A stretch of DNA of 34,381 nucleotides from positions 561,275 through 595,655 of the forward strand of contig JAMPEV010000001.1 of assembly GCA_023664955.1 (NCBI GenBank). The letters are read 5' to 3'. The translations under genes and the position numbers were made by a program. This document shows, piece by piece, positions 1 to 8,942 of this stretch. How positions within the stretch are numbered: position 1 is the first letter of the stretch; every line of letters starts with the position of its first letter. The notes beneath the pieces were generated by a model. That model ran no database searches, was not told where the DNA came from, and worked only from the letters and a program-made list of their open reading frames with translations. This stretch comes from Duncaniella sp. (GTDB lineage: Bacteria; Bacteroidota; Bacteroidia; Bacteroidales; Muribaculaceae).

Positions 1-70
1 TGTTAAAAATAGTGTTAAAATTACCAATTCTCTTGCACGGCAACATAGAAGAAAGTATAATACACATATA

Positions 71-138
71 CTGTTCATCCAATAGAAGTGCCGGCGCAGC
101 GGAATCTCGCTGCGCCGGCACTTCTATTGGGTGAACAG
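71..138. repeat. 31-bp near-perfect palindrome (long hairpin)
   Basis: Positions 71-101 and 108-138 are reverse complements except for one G-T type mismatch, separated by a 6-base loop (102-107). The core is GC-rich and the outer part AT-rich. It lies 28 bp beyond the stop of the minus-strand (p)ppGpp synthetase gene, so it could end that transcript, but no T-run follows on the minus strand. The length and symmetry fit a dispersed palindromic element (REP or MITE-like) at least as well as a plain terminator. I see no second copy in the window. Confidence 0.85.
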
Positions 139-165
139 TTAAAATTCCCACTTACATATGATAAT

Positions 166-2439
166 TCATTCTGTATCAGGAAGCTTGACTCTATCAGCGC
201 GCTTGACGCCGTCAATTTTAAGGACTTTCTTGCACAAGTCATTAACCACGGCGGTACTGCTCACCAGTACACCCAGATCGCAACTGAACACTTCTTTTTC
301 AGCTTCAATGTTGAGACGGCGAATATCGATGTTCAAAGAATTTGAAATCATGCGAGTAAGTTCTGATAGGATGCCGTGACGGTCAATGCCCTCGATGCGG
401 ATGCTTGCCATGAATTTTCCATCCACCTCATCCCAACGAGTCGCCAGGATGCGTGGTCCGTAACTTGCTTTAAGCACTTGAGCTCGCGGGCAAGTCAAGG
501 CATGAACCTCCACTTCATTATTATCGTTAATGAACCCCATCACCTCATCGCCCGGAATGGGTCGGCAGCAATCGGCCAAAGTGAAATTCCGTTCTTTATC
601 ATTGAATTTCAACACGTAAGTCTCTTTCGTATTATAATTCTGAGAAACAGTGGGCTTTAGCGTCTCCTCTTCTTCAACTTTAATTTTATTTCTCCGCAAA
701 ATCTTGTCACCACCGAAACCAAGTCGGAAAAGTCGAGACACGAGTGACCGGGCACCCTTGGAAGTATTAACGTTAAGATAGTCATCAATCGACACCTCAC
801 CAGTACCGAGCTTTTGGAAGAGTTCCTCGCGGCTTGACACCTGATAAGTACCGAGGATCTTTGTCATCACCTTATTATTCAAAATGATGTCATTTTGGAC
901 AAGGAAATCGTCAAAAATCTTCTTTCCTTTTTCCATCACGGGAATCTGCACGCGTCGCAGCTCCTTTCGGAGACGAGTTTTAGCCTTTGCCGTAGCAAGG
1001 AAATTCATCCATTCAGGCTTAGGGTGCTGAGATTTAGAGGTTAATACCTCCACTTGGTCGCCTGAGTTAAGTTTTTGAGAAAGAGGCACTAACTTGTGGT
1101 TAACCTTACCGGCTATGCAATGGATGCCTAACTCAGAGTGAAGCGAGAAGGCCACGTCGAGCACTGTAGCGCCGGCCGGAAGAGTCAGCAGTTCTCCACG
1201 AGGGGTAAACACCACAATCTCTGATGCGAAAAGGTTGAGTTTCAACGTGTCAAGAAAGTCAATAGCATTGGGAGTGGGATCGTCAAGAATATCCTTGATG
1301 GTCTTAAGCCACACGTTAAGCTCCTTCTCTTCGTCACTTTCTCCGATTTTATACTTCCAGTGAGCTGCAAAACCCTTTTCGGCAATCTCGTCCATACGTC
1401 GAGAACGGATCTGCACTTCCACCCAATTTCCATCAGGTCCCATCAAAGTGACATGAAGAGCCTGATATCCATTAGCCTTAGGATTCGTTACCCAGTCGCG
1501 AGTGCGGTCAGGATGTGGACGATAGAGGTCGGTAAGAGCCGAATAAATCTTATAGCACATCTCCTTCTCCGTCACCTCGTTATTAGGCTCGAAAATTATG
1601 CGCATGGCGTAGAGGTCGTATACTTCCTCAAAAGGCACATGCTTGGTCTCCATCTTTCGCCAAATAGAGTACACTGACTTCAGGCGGGCCTTGGCCTCGT
1701 AAGTGACCCCGATGTTGTCAAGCATTTTCAAAATAGGCTCGGCAAAATCGTTGTAGACAATGGCACGGCGTTCTTCACTTTGGCGGATAAGATTTGAAAT
1801 TCGCTCATATTCAGCCGGATGCTCATACTTGAAGCTCAAATCTTCCAATTCAGTCTTAATGGCAAACAAACCAAGGCGATGGGCGAGCGGCGCATAGATG
1901 TATAGCGTTTCACCTGCTATCTTATATTGCTTGTTAGGAGCCATTGAGCCGAGAGTGCGCATATTGTGCAGACGGTCAGCCATCTTTATAAGCACCACTC
2001 GAATATCCTCGCTCATAGTGAGAAGGAGTTTGCGGAAGTTTTCAGCCTGTGCCGAAGCCTTATCGCCGAAAATTCCACCTGAAATCTTTGTTAGCCCCTC
2101 TACAATCTGGGCAATTTTCTTACCGAAATGCTGCTCGATATCCTCGACAGTGTATTCAGTATCCTCCACCACGTCATGCAGTAAGGCAGCGCATATCGAA
2201 GTAGAGCCAAGACCAATCTCTTGTGAGGCTATTTTAGCCACTGCGATTGGATGCAATATATAAGGTTCACCCGAGCGTCGGCGCACCCCCTTATGGGCTT
2301 CCTTTGCGAATCGGAAAGCTCTTTCTATGATTTCCACCTTCTTGCGGTGGTTGCTTGCAAGGTAACCGTCAAGGAGTTCACGGAATTGCGATTCCACATA
2401 CTGCTCCTCTTCCTCGGGCGTCTTATTATATTCTTCCAT
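166..2439 (-). CDS. rel: Bifunctional (p)ppGpp synthetase/hydrolase (RelA/SpoT family)
   Basis: A cytoplasmic stringent-response enzyme of 757 residues, the usual length for a long RelA/SpoT homologue. The N-terminal HD hydrolase domain keeps its metal ligands: His63, the HD pair 88-89 with following ED (92-93), and Asp154 in MADRLHNM. The synthetase domain has the RLKSVYSIWRKM motif at 251-262 and EVQIRS around Glu340. A TGS domain follows at about 405-465, then a zinc-finger/helical part, and an ACT domain over about the last 75 residues. Both catalytic halves look intact, so it should both make and degrade (p)ppGpp, although which direction dominates cannot be read from sequence. It begins 21 bp after manC ends and is probably co-transcribed with it. 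I give the symbol rel because RelA and SpoT cannot be told apart here. Confidence 0.96.
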   Translation of the reverse strand: MEEYNKTPEEEEQYVESQFRELLDGYLASNHRKKVEIIERAFRFAKEAHKGVRRRSGEPYILHPIAVAKIASQEIGLGSTSICAALLHDVVEDTEYTVEDIEQHFGKKIAQIVEGLTKISGGIFGDKASAQAENFRKLLLTMSEDIRVVLIKMADRLHNMRTLGSMAPNKQYKIAGETLYIYAPLAHRLGLFAIKTELEDLSFKYEHPAEYERISNLIRQSEERRAIVYNDFAEPILKMLDNIGVTYEAKARLKSVYSIWRKMETKHVPFEEVYDLYAMRIIFEPNNEVTEKEMCYKIYSALTDLYRPHPDRTRDWVTNPKANGYQALHVTLMGPDGNWVEVQIRSRRMDEIAEKGFAAHWKYKIGESDEEKELNVWLKTIKDILDDPTPNAIDFLDTLKLNLFASEIVVFTPRGELLTLPAGATVLDVAFSLHSELGIHCIAGKVNHKLVPLSQKLNSGDQVEVLTSKSQHPKPEWMNFLATAKAKTRLRKELRRVQIPVMEKGKKIFDDFLVQNDIILNNKVMTKILGTYQVSSREELFQKLGTGEVSIDDYLNVNTSKGARSLVSRLFRLGFGGDKILRRNKIKVEEEETLKPTVSQNYNTKETYVLKFNDKERNFTLADCCRPIPGDEVMGFINDNNEVEVHALTCPRAQVLKASYGPRILATRWDEVDGKFMASIRIEGIDRHGILSELTRMISNSLNIDIRRLNIEAEKEVFSCDLGVLVSSTAVVNDLCKKVLKIDGVKRADRVKLPDTE

Positions 2440-2460
2440 TGCTACTTTTGTGTGATGGGA

Positions 2461-3540
2461 TTAGAGGTATTTATCTTCGTATGCGAGTTTAACGTCATTT
2501 ACCATAAGTTTAACACGCTGCTCCTCCGACTTGGGACATATCAACAGCACATCGCCTGCATCGGCTACAATGTAGTCCTTCATTCCGTAAGCCACCACAA
2601 GCTTATCCTGAGGCACTGCAAAAATATTGCCGGATGATTCATAGGCGAGTACTCTGCAATTCTGAGTCACATTCGCATCACTGTTTTTTGGTGAATTATC
2701 GTAAAGTGCGCTCCAAGTTCCGAGGTCGTTCCATCCGAAGCTTACACACTCCACATACACATTATCGGCCTTCTCCATCACGGCATAGTCTATGGAGTTA
2801 GCAGGACAGGCGGGGAAATTCTGTTCGATAAACCAGCGTTCTTCGGATGTTCCGAAGCATACTTTACCTTTATCGAATAAAGCCGTGAGGTCAGAGTAAT
2901 ACTTATGCAGCGCATCGATGATTGTCGAGGCCTTCCAAAGGAAAATCCCTGAGTTCCAAAAAAATTCCCCCGACTCCAGGAACACCTTTGCAAGTTCGAG
3001 GTTGGGCTTTTCAGTAAAAGTCTTCACTTTTCTGATTCCCCCCTCGGCTTCTTGACCTATCTGGATGTAGCCATAACCTGTCTCTGGACGAGTTGGGGTT
3101 ATACCAAGAGTGAGAAGGGAGTCGTGAGTTTCCACAAAGTCAAACCCTCTCTTCACGCAATCGATAAACACGCTTTCGTTGGTGATTAGGTGGTCACTGG
3201 GGGTAACTATCATTGATGCCTGGGGATCGATTGCCGCTATATGGTAAGCAGCCCAGGCAACGCATGGAGCTGTGTTGCGACGCGCCGGTTCTAACAGGAT
3301 GTTGGTTTCCGGAATGTCAGGTAGCTGTTCACGGATGAGATGAGCGTATTTTTCGTTTGTCACCACGAGAACGTTCTCCTTTGGCACGATAGGAAGAATA
3401 CGGTCGTAGGACATCTGCAGGAGTGAACGTCCGGTACCGAGGAAGTCAATAAACTGTTTGGGACGGTTTTCGCGTGAGTAGGGCCAGAAACGGCTACCGA
3501 CACCGCCACACATTATCACACAATATCTATGAGATGCCAT
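2461..3540 (-). CDS. manC: Mannose-1-phosphate guanylyltransferase (GDP-mannose pyrophosphorylase)
   Basis: Makes GDP-mannose from GTP and mannose-1-phosphate, the precursor of GDP-fucose, capsule and glycan mannose. The 359 residues cover the nucleotidyltransferase domain and a short C-terminal sugar-phosphate-handling part. The pyrophosphorylase signature CGGVGSRFWPYSR..PKQF lies at residues 11-29, with TPSDHLI in the middle and FTEKP later. It lacks the phosphomannose isomerase domain of the longer (about 470-residue) bifunctional ManC/AlgA proteins. It is the first gene of a likely two-gene operon with the (p)ppGpp synthetase downstream (21-bp gap). The ATG at 3540 directly precedes the conserved N-terminus. 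Confidence 0.93.
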   Translation of the reverse strand: MASHRYCVIMCGGVGSRFWPYSRENRPKQFIDFLGTGRSLLQMSYDRILPIVPKENVLVVTNEKYAHLIREQLPDIPETNILLEPARRNTAPCVAWAAYHIAAIDPQASMIVTPSDHLITNESVFIDCVKRGFDFVETHDSLLTLGITPTRPETGYGYIQIGQEAEGGIRKVKTFTEKPNLELAKVFLESGEFFWNSGIFLWKASTIIDALHKYYSDLTALFDKGKVCFGTSEERWFIEQNFPACPANSIDYAVMEKADNVYVECVSFGWNDLGTWSALYDNSPKNSDANVTQNCRVLAYESSGNIFAVPQDKLVVAYGMKDYIVADAGDVLLICPKSEEQRVKLMVNDVKLAYEDKYL

Positions 3541-3572
3541 GTTATTGGTAAGAGGTTTTAGTTTTAAAGTCG

Positions 3573-3604
3573 CTAAGATACAAAATTTGTCGCATATACG
3601 ACAA
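3573..3604 (-). promoter_or_regulatory. Candidate manC promoter with a small palindrome
   Basis: On the minus strand TATCTTAG (3573-3580) matches the Bacteroides -7 box TAnnTTTG at all but one position, about 33 bp before the manC start. Just upstream is the palindrome TTGTCG-N6-CGACAA (3587-3604), placed where a regulator could compete with RNA polymerase. No clear TTTG -33 box is seen, so the promoter call is moderate and the operator call weak. Confidence 0.45.
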
Positions 3605-3768
3605 TATTTAGCGCAAAAATCTTTGACTGTGGTTTTGCTGTTGACGTATCTCTTTGTTTTTCAAGACAATGATGTCTATTTAGTATTCTTAATTGGCTCT
3701 GGCGAGGCGGGAATGTGGTATACTTATCTTAGTCATATGGCCTGATACTATATGTAGAATTTTTGGAA

Positions 3769-5202
3769 CTATAAATTTTTCACTAATTTTTTGGTATACA
3801 TCACGCAGGTAGGAAGCTCTGAAGTATAATGGGTTACAAAAATCAGGGAGCAGCCGTTGCGTTTAACCAAAGCGTCGATTATTGACTTCACCCTGCGTTT
3901 ACGGCTTCCATCGAGACCGTGGAGAGGCTCGTCAAGGACAAGTAGTGCCGGCTGCTTGATAAGTGCGCGCGCCACCAATACGAGCCGTTGTTCCCCCGCT
4001 GAAAGTTCGGTGAATCTACGGGCTGAGAGCATTTCTATCCCCAATAGTTCCATCCATTTATGGGCTACTGCCGTCTCCCCCTCAGTCATTGGTTTGAACT
4101 TGTTGAGTGAATTACGCATCCCCTGCACAACAATCTCAATCACTGTTGACGATGAGCGGAAATACAGTTGCATCTCCGGCGACACATATCCGATGCAATC
4201 CTTTATTTCCCAAACACTTTCACCCGTGCCGCGTCGGCGGCCAAAGAGGGTGATGTCATTGGCGTAGGCCTGAGGGTTGTCGGCGCATATCAGACTGAGA
4301 AGCAATGACTTTCCGCAACCGTTAGGGCCAGTCAGCGACCAACATTCGCCACGCCTAACACACCAGTCCACTCCGCTAAGAATCTCCCTGGTTCCATATC
4401 TCACATGCCCATTGCGAATTTGAAAAGTAATCTCGTGATTCGCAATTTTTTCATTCTTCGATGGTCGGGCAGGAATCGCTTCCGGTGTAAAGTCATCTTC
4501 AGATATGTTGCATCTGAGCCACTCAATCTCCTTATGCTCAGTGTGCAAACTTGAGATTGCACACTGATTCATTACGATAACCGCATCAGTGTATTCAGGA
4601 ATATCTGCGCCATCGCACAACAATAACATTACTGAGACACCTCCGGCCACTACCTTCGTAATAGTGGTGTCAAATTCACCACGAGAAGCAACATCAAGTC
4701 CAATATAGGGATTGTCAAGAATAAGCACATCCGGCCGCTCGATTAGGGCATTAATCAGCAATAATTTTCTTAGTTCTCCGCTTGAAAGGTAATTCACTTT
4801 CTTGTCTAACACGTCATCCAGAGCCAAAGATTCAGTTAACGATACCCATTGCGAATTATTGACCTTATTGCCCATGACTTCGGACACAGTAGGCACAAGG
4901 TCGTTCATAGTTGCTTCCATACGCTGCTCGTAATATTGCACCTCCATACCGCTAAGAGCATGTATGTCGGTAAATGAAAGCATTTTGACCTTTATTTTTT
5001 CATCGGCGAAGCATAACCGGTTACCATAAGCATACCTCCCTTTTTCAAGAATAGTGCCAAGGGTGGTCTTGCCGCTGCCATTTTCTCCAAGCACTACTGT
5101 CACACCCTTAACCACACCAAGCCGGTGAGGATTGTGTAACACAATATTCCCATATCCCAACCGCTCGCTTTCAAACCCTATTATATATTCCTTCTCTTTC
5201 AT
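3769..5202 (-). CDS. Tandem ATP-binding ABC protein, ModF/PhrA-like
   Basis: Two ABC ATPase domains in one chain, no membrane segments, about 477 residues, close to E. coli ModF (PhrA). Domain 1 has Walker A GENGSGKT (residues 39-46 from this start), signature LSSGE, and a Walker B ending LILDNP. Domain 2 has GPNGCGKS, LSAGEQ and LVLDEP. Domain 1 therefore lacks the usual catalytic Glu after the Walker B Asp, so one of the two ATP sites may be poor at hydrolysis. I chose the ATG at 5202; the open frame runs 14 codons further to a TTG at 5244, but a good -7 box at 5263-5278 suits the downstream ATG. It stands alone with no permease next to it. The cellular role of this family is not well established. 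Confidence 0.85.
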   Translation of the reverse strand: MKEKEYIIGFESERLGYGNIVLHNPHRLGVVKGVTVVLGENGSGKTTLGTILEKGRYAYGNRLCFADEKIKVKMLSFTDIHALSGMEVQYYEQRMEATMNDLVPTVSEVMGNKVNNSQWVSLTESLALDDVLDKKVNYLSSGELRKLLLINALIERPDVLILDNPYIGLDVASRGEFDTTITKVVAGGVSVMLLLCDGADIPEYTDAVIVMNQCAISSLHTEHKEIEWLRCNISEDDFTPEAIPARPSKNEKIANHEITFQIRNGHVRYGTREILSGVDWCVRRGECWSLTGPNGCGKSLLLSLICADNPQAYANDITLFGRRRGTGESVWEIKDCIGYVSPEMQLYFRSSSTVIEIVVQGMRNSLNKFKPMTEGETAVAHKWMELLGIEMLSARRFTELSAGEQRLVLVARALIKQPALLVLDEPLHGLDGSRKRRVKSIIDALVKRNGCSLIFVTHYTSELPTCVMYTKKLVKNL

Positions 5203-5262
5203 TTCAATCAATAGTGAGTCAAATGTCAGGGACCTGCCTGCCAAATTTCAGTACTTCGACTG

Positions 5263-5278
5263 CAAAATTACAAAATTA
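5263..5278 (-). promoter_or_regulatory. Candidate -7 boxes for the ABC ATPase gene
   Basis: Two overlapping-phase copies of TAATTTTG sit on the minus strand (5263-5270 and 5271-5278), each a full match to the Bacteroides TAnnTTTG box. The first is followed by CAG, a common context. A TTTG -33 box at the standard spacing is not evident. Confidence 0.5.
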
Positions 5279-5323
5279 TAGCACTTTTTATCAGAAATTT
5301 ATGATTTCACCGATTATTTTTTG

Positions 5324-5331
5324 TATTTTTG
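5324..5331 (+). promoter_or_regulatory. Candidate -7 box for the first POT transporter gene
   Basis: TATTTTTG matches TAnnTTTG, 75 bp before the transporter start. The gap 5203-5406 is the divergent promoter region shared with the ABC ATPase gene. No convincing -33 TTTG is visible at 19-21 bp upstream. Confidence 0.45.
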
Positions 5332-5406
5332 TAAGCAGATTTGTTAACCGAGTTTAATACCATTCATCAAAGTTTAGTCGATTAATCACTAACACCTTAA
5401 ATAATT

Positions 5407-6930
5407 ATGTTCAAAAATCAACCCAAGGGTCTTATCCCCGCGGCTTTGAGCAACATGGGAGAACGCTTCGGATATTATATCATGAATGCGGTGCTCGTGC
5501 TCTTCCTTTGCTCTAAATTCGGCCTTAAAGAAGAAACAAGTGCTGTCATTTATTCCTGCTTCTATTGCGGAATTTATGTATTGAGTCTCGTCGGTGGTCT
5601 TATTGCCGACAAAACCCGAAATTACAAGGGGACAATCATCACCGGTTTGTTCATCATGTGCGCCGGTTACATTGTACTTTCAATCCCAATTTTCGCGACC
5701 TCCGAAAATCATGTATGGTTGCTAACGCTCACTTGCTGCGCCCTCTTCCTTATCGCATTCGGCAACGGTCTGTTCAAGGGTAATCTCCAGGCCATCGTAG
5801 GTCAACTCTATGACAATCCGCGTTATGCGGCTCAGCGTGACGCCGGTTTCCAGATTTTCTATGTGTTCATCAACATCGGCGGTGTCATAGCTCCTTTTGT
5901 AGCACCGATGCTACGCAGCTGGTGGCTCGGTGAGAACGGTCTAATCTACAATGCGTCACTCCCCGCGCTTTGCCATGAGTACCTCAGCCTCAGTGACAGC
6001 ATGGACACTCAGAACCTTAACAACCTCTACGCCCTTATCACAGCGGTGGGAGGTGATGCTGCTGCAAATGTGTCGGAATTCTGTTCTACATATTTGAACG
6101 TGTTTAATACCGGCATACATTACTCCTTCATTGCCTCTGTGGCTGCAATGCTCATATCTCTCAGCATATTTGTTGCTTCAAAGAACACCCTTCCCTCGCC
6201 TGCAAAGAAAGCAAAGGGAGAGTCCGTTCAGTACACCGCTGAGGAAAAAGCTGCCATGGCTAAGGAAATCCGCCAGCGTATGTATGCCCTCTTCGCAGTG
6301 CTCGGCATCGTTATCTTCTTCTGGTTCTCATTCCACCAGAATGGCGCCTCTCTCTCGCTTCTTGCTCGTGACTTTGTGCAGACCGGTTCAGTCCAACCGG
6401 AAATATGGCAAGCTCTTAATCCCTTCTATGTGATTGTCCTTACTCCTGTGGTTATGTGGTTCTTCTCAGCCCTCGCCCGTAGAGGTAAAGAAATCTCTAC
6501 TCCCCGCAAGATTGCCATCGGCATGGGACTTGCAGCTGTAGCTTACCTCTTCCTGATGGCATTCTCAATCATCAAGGGTTATCCCTCCGCCGAAGTGTTC
6601 AAGGCACTCCCGATTGCTGAAGCCGATGCGATGAAATCAGGACCTTGGGTGATGTTTGTGCTATATTTCTTCTTGACAGTTGCTGAACTTTTCATTTCAC
6701 CTCTCGGTCTTTCTTTCGTTTCCAAAGTAGCCCCGAAACATCTTCAGGGTCTCTGTCAGGGGCTTTGGCTCGGCGCCACTGCCGTTGGAAACTTATTCCT
6801 ATGGATCGGTCCGTTAGTTTATAACGCATGTCCTATATGGATTGCCTGGGCTATGTTCCTCACCGTCTGCGTTATCTCTATGGGTGTAATGCTCGGTATG
6901 GTCAACTGGCTCGAGAGAGTTACTAAGTAA
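5407..6930 (+). CDS. POT-family proton-coupled peptide transporter (first of a tandem pair)
   Basis: An inner-membrane major-facilitator transporter importing di- and tripeptides with protons (POT/PTR2 family). The N-terminus has the family motif NMGERFGYY, matching the ExxERFxYY proton-coupling motif, followed by GGLIADK and the FKGNLQ segment after a Gly-rich helix. The 507 residues hold about 14 membrane spans. A hydrophilic stretch of about 50 residues (around 178-230) interrupts the first half and probably faces the periplasm; other bacterial POTs are shorter there. The next gene is a paralogue with the same MFKNQP start. A strong hairpin follows 61 bp after the stop. Confidence 0.9.
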   Translation: MFKNQPKGLIPAALSNMGERFGYYIMNAVLVLFLCSKFGLKEETSAVIYSCFYCGIYVLSLVGGLIADKTRNYKGTIITGLFIMCAGYIVLSIPIFATSENHVWLLTLTCCALFLIAFGNGLFKGNLQAIVGQLYDNPRYAAQRDAGFQIFYVFINIGGVIAPFVAPMLRSWWLGENGLIYNASLPALCHEYLSLSDSMDTQNLNNLYALITAVGGDAAANVSEFCSTYLNVFNTGIHYSFIASVAAMLISLSIFVASKNTLPSPAKKAKGESVQYTAEEKAAMAKEIRQRMYALFAVLGIVIFFWFSFHQNGASLSLLARDFVQTGSVQPEIWQALNPFYVIVLTPVVMWFFSALARRGKEISTPRKIAIGMGLAAVAYLFLMAFSIIKGYPSAEVFKALPIAEADAMKSGPWVMFVLYFFLTVAELFISPLGLSFVSKVAPKHLQGLCQGLWLGATAVGNLFLWIGPLVYNACPIWIAWAMFLTVCVISMGVMLGMVNWLERVTK

Positions 6931-6991
6931 TTCTTACGAGCTTGTAAATCATAAGCTATTGTAAATACACATTATAAAAACTCATAACCTT

Positions 6992-7022
6992 AAGCGAGCG
7001 GGTTATTTCAACCCGCTCGCTT
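6992..7022 (+). terminator. Hairpin terminator between the two POT genes
   Basis: A perfect 13-bp stem (6992-7004 with 7010-7022), 5-base loop, and a TTTT tail ending at 7024. It looks like a rho-independent terminator but ends only about 20 bp before the start of the second transporter, leaving little room for a separate promoter. Confidence 0.85.
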
Positions 7023-7041
7023 TTAAATATCCTTGTCTCCT

Positions 7042-8844
7042 ATGTTTAAGAATCAACCCGCCGGCTTGTATGTGCTGGCGTTGGCCAACACCGGCGAACG
7101 CTTTGGCTATTACACAATGCTTGCCATTTTCCTGTTCTACCTCCAGGCTAAGTTTGGCTTTGATGCCACCTGGACAGGCCAGATTTTCTCAATTTTCCTC
7201 GCCCTTGTATATTTCATGCCGCTCGTGGGCGGTTGGCTCGCTGATAAGTGGAGCTTCTCTAAATGCGTGGTTACGGGTATCTGCATCATGTTTGTGGGTT
7301 ATGCCCTGATGTCAGCGCCAACTCCTGTCCGCTCCGACGCTTCGTTGATGATACTTCTCGGTGGACTCTTGCTCATCGCTATTGGCACCGGGCTTTTCAA
7401 GGGAAATCTTCAGGTGATGGTGGGCGACTTATACAATAATTCTCGCTATGGCGACCGCCGCGATGCCGCATTCTCGCTATTTTACATGGCTATCAACCTG
7501 GGCTCTATGTTTGCACCGATGGCTGCTGTCGGGTTGAAGAACCTCGCACTTTCCAGTGCCGGTTTTCTCACCAACAATCCTATGGCTGCCACTGTGTGCA
7601 ATTGGTGTATCGACACTGACAATTTCACTAATATGCCTGCTGACGCAGAGCAACTAAAGGCGATGACGGAGTTTGCAACGGAAAATGGTATGGCACAAGG
7701 AGGTGACCTTGCAGCTTTCCTCTCAGGCTATCTCTCTAACTTCGCCGAAAGCTGCAACGTGGCTTATGATACCCTGATTGGTTTTGCAAATGACTACATC
7801 TCGACATTCTCCACCGGATGCACATATTCATTTGCCCTTGCATGCGCATCGCTTGTGATTAGTTTCTTGATTTATTTCCTTGGCCGTCGCACTTATGCGC
7901 ATATCATTACGGATAAGAAAGATTCGGGTAAGCAATCAGCGGCCCAGCAGGTTAAAGAGCTTACTCCTGAGCAAACCAAACAGCGTGTAGTCGCACTTCT
8001 CCTCGTGTTCACCGTGGTGATATTCTTCTGGATGGTGTTCCACCAAAATGGCCAGGCCCTCACTGAATTTGCCAAAAGTTGCACGTCACCTGATGCAGCC
8101 GGATGGACTCGTATCGGATTTAATATCTGGGCTCTCGTTGCCATCGCTACCGGCGTATACTCACTTTTCGGCCTCATTCAGAGCTCCACTACAAAGGGGC
8201 GTATTATTTCCGGTCTCTTCCTTATTGCCACCGCGGTAACGTTAATATTCATTTACCATGACACGCCGCAAGTAGTACATGGCATTGACCCCGCAATGTA
8301 TCAGCAGTTTAATCCGTTCTATGTCGTCGCACTCACACCTTTCTCAATGGTTCTTTTTGCCTGGCTTGCAAAGAAAGGTAAAGAGCCATCGGCTCCACGT
8401 AAGATTGGTTACGGCATGGTGATGGCCGGGGGAGCCTATGCGGTGATGGTATGCGCTTCAATCGGGCTTGTTGGCACTAACGGATCAGTATCGCCTAACT
8501 GGTTAATCAGCACATATTTACTTCTTACTTTTGCAGAGTTGCTTCTTTCACCGATGGGTATTTCCTTTGTCAGCAAAGTAGCACCTCCCAAACTAAAAGG
8601 CTCAATGATGGGAGGTTGGTTTGCCGCAACAGCAATTGGCAACTACTTGGTGTCCATACCGATGCTTCTATGGGGCAAGATGCCTGTGGCTATGATATGG
8701 GGAATTTTAATAGTAATCTGTCTCCTATCTGCCACATTCATCTTCTCAATCATGAAGAAACTTGAATCCGCTACCTCCGACGATGACTCCACCTCTATTC
8801 CTAACAGCGAAGAAATAGAAACCGTCGAGGACGATGCAATATGA
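7042..8844 (+). CDS. POT-family proton-coupled peptide transporter (second of a tandem pair)
   Basis: Paralogue of the preceding transporter, with MFKNQP at the start, NTGERFGYY as the proton-coupling motif, GGWLADKWS and FKGNLQ. I place the start at the ATG at 7042 by alignment to the paralogue; a TTG three codons upstream is the alternative. At about 600 residues it is nearly 100 longer than its neighbour. The extra length lies in a hydrophilic, Cys-containing insert (about residues 175-260), extra sequence around two more hydrophobic helices in the second half, and an acidic Ser/Asp/Glu C-terminal tail of about 25 residues. The insert suggests a periplasmic domain, with different specificity or partners. 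A 17-bp hairpin ends the unit. Confidence 0.9.
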   Translation: MFKNQPAGLYVLALANTGERFGYYTMLAIFLFYLQAKFGFDATWTGQIFSIFLALVYFMPLVGGWLADKWSFSKCVVTGICIMFVGYALMSAPTPVRSDASLMILLGGLLLIAIGTGLFKGNLQVMVGDLYNNSRYGDRRDAAFSLFYMAINLGSMFAPMAAVGLKNLALSSAGFLTNNPMAATVCNWCIDTDNFTNMPADAEQLKAMTEFATENGMAQGGDLAAFLSGYLSNFAESCNVAYDTLIGFANDYISTFSTGCTYSFALACASLVISFLIYFLGRRTYAHIITDKKDSGKQSAAQQVKELTPEQTKQRVVALLLVFTVVIFFWMVFHQNGQALTEFAKSCTSPDAAGWTRIGFNIWALVAIATGVYSLFGLIQSSTTKGRIISGLFLIATAVTLIFIYHDTPQVVHGIDPAMYQQFNPFYVVALTPFSMVLFAWLAKKGKEPSAPRKIGYGMVMAGGAYAVMVCASIGLVGTNGSVSPNWLISTYLLLTFAELLLSPMGISFVSKVAPPKLKGSMMGGWFAATAIGNYLVSIPMLLWGKMPVAMIWGILIVICLLSATFIFSIMKKLESATSDDDSTSIPNSEEIETVEDDAI

Positions 8845-8873
8845 CAGGAATACTGATTGAAAAGACTACTCAA

Positions 8874-8910
8874 AAAATGGCATTTTGACAGAGTGTCAAA
8901 ATGCCATTTT
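8874..8910 (+). terminator. Strong hairpin terminator after the second POT gene
   Basis: A perfect 17-bp stem (8874-8890 with 8894-8910) with a 3-base loop. The right arm ends in TTTT, so the arms themselves supply A- and T-runs and it could work in either direction. Confidence 0.85.
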
Positions 8911-8942
8911 CTACCATTGCAAATGAACAAATTAACAAAAAT

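Noticed and set aside
88-345. Open frame of 85 codons on the plus strand starting in the palindrome
   Set aside because: It is antisense to the end of the (p)ppGpp synthetase gene and begins inside the hairpin; no family resemblance.
3539-3745. 68-codon plus-strand frame beside the manC start
   Set aside because: It overlaps the manC promoter region, has no recognisable domain, and its composition is that of AT-rich intergenic DNA.
3769-5202. This ABC ATPase as the missing energiser of the export operon at 13.9-18.9 kb
   Set aside because: It is a fused two-domain ModF/PhrA-type protein far from the operon and unlike the single-domain ATPases of ABC-2 exporters.
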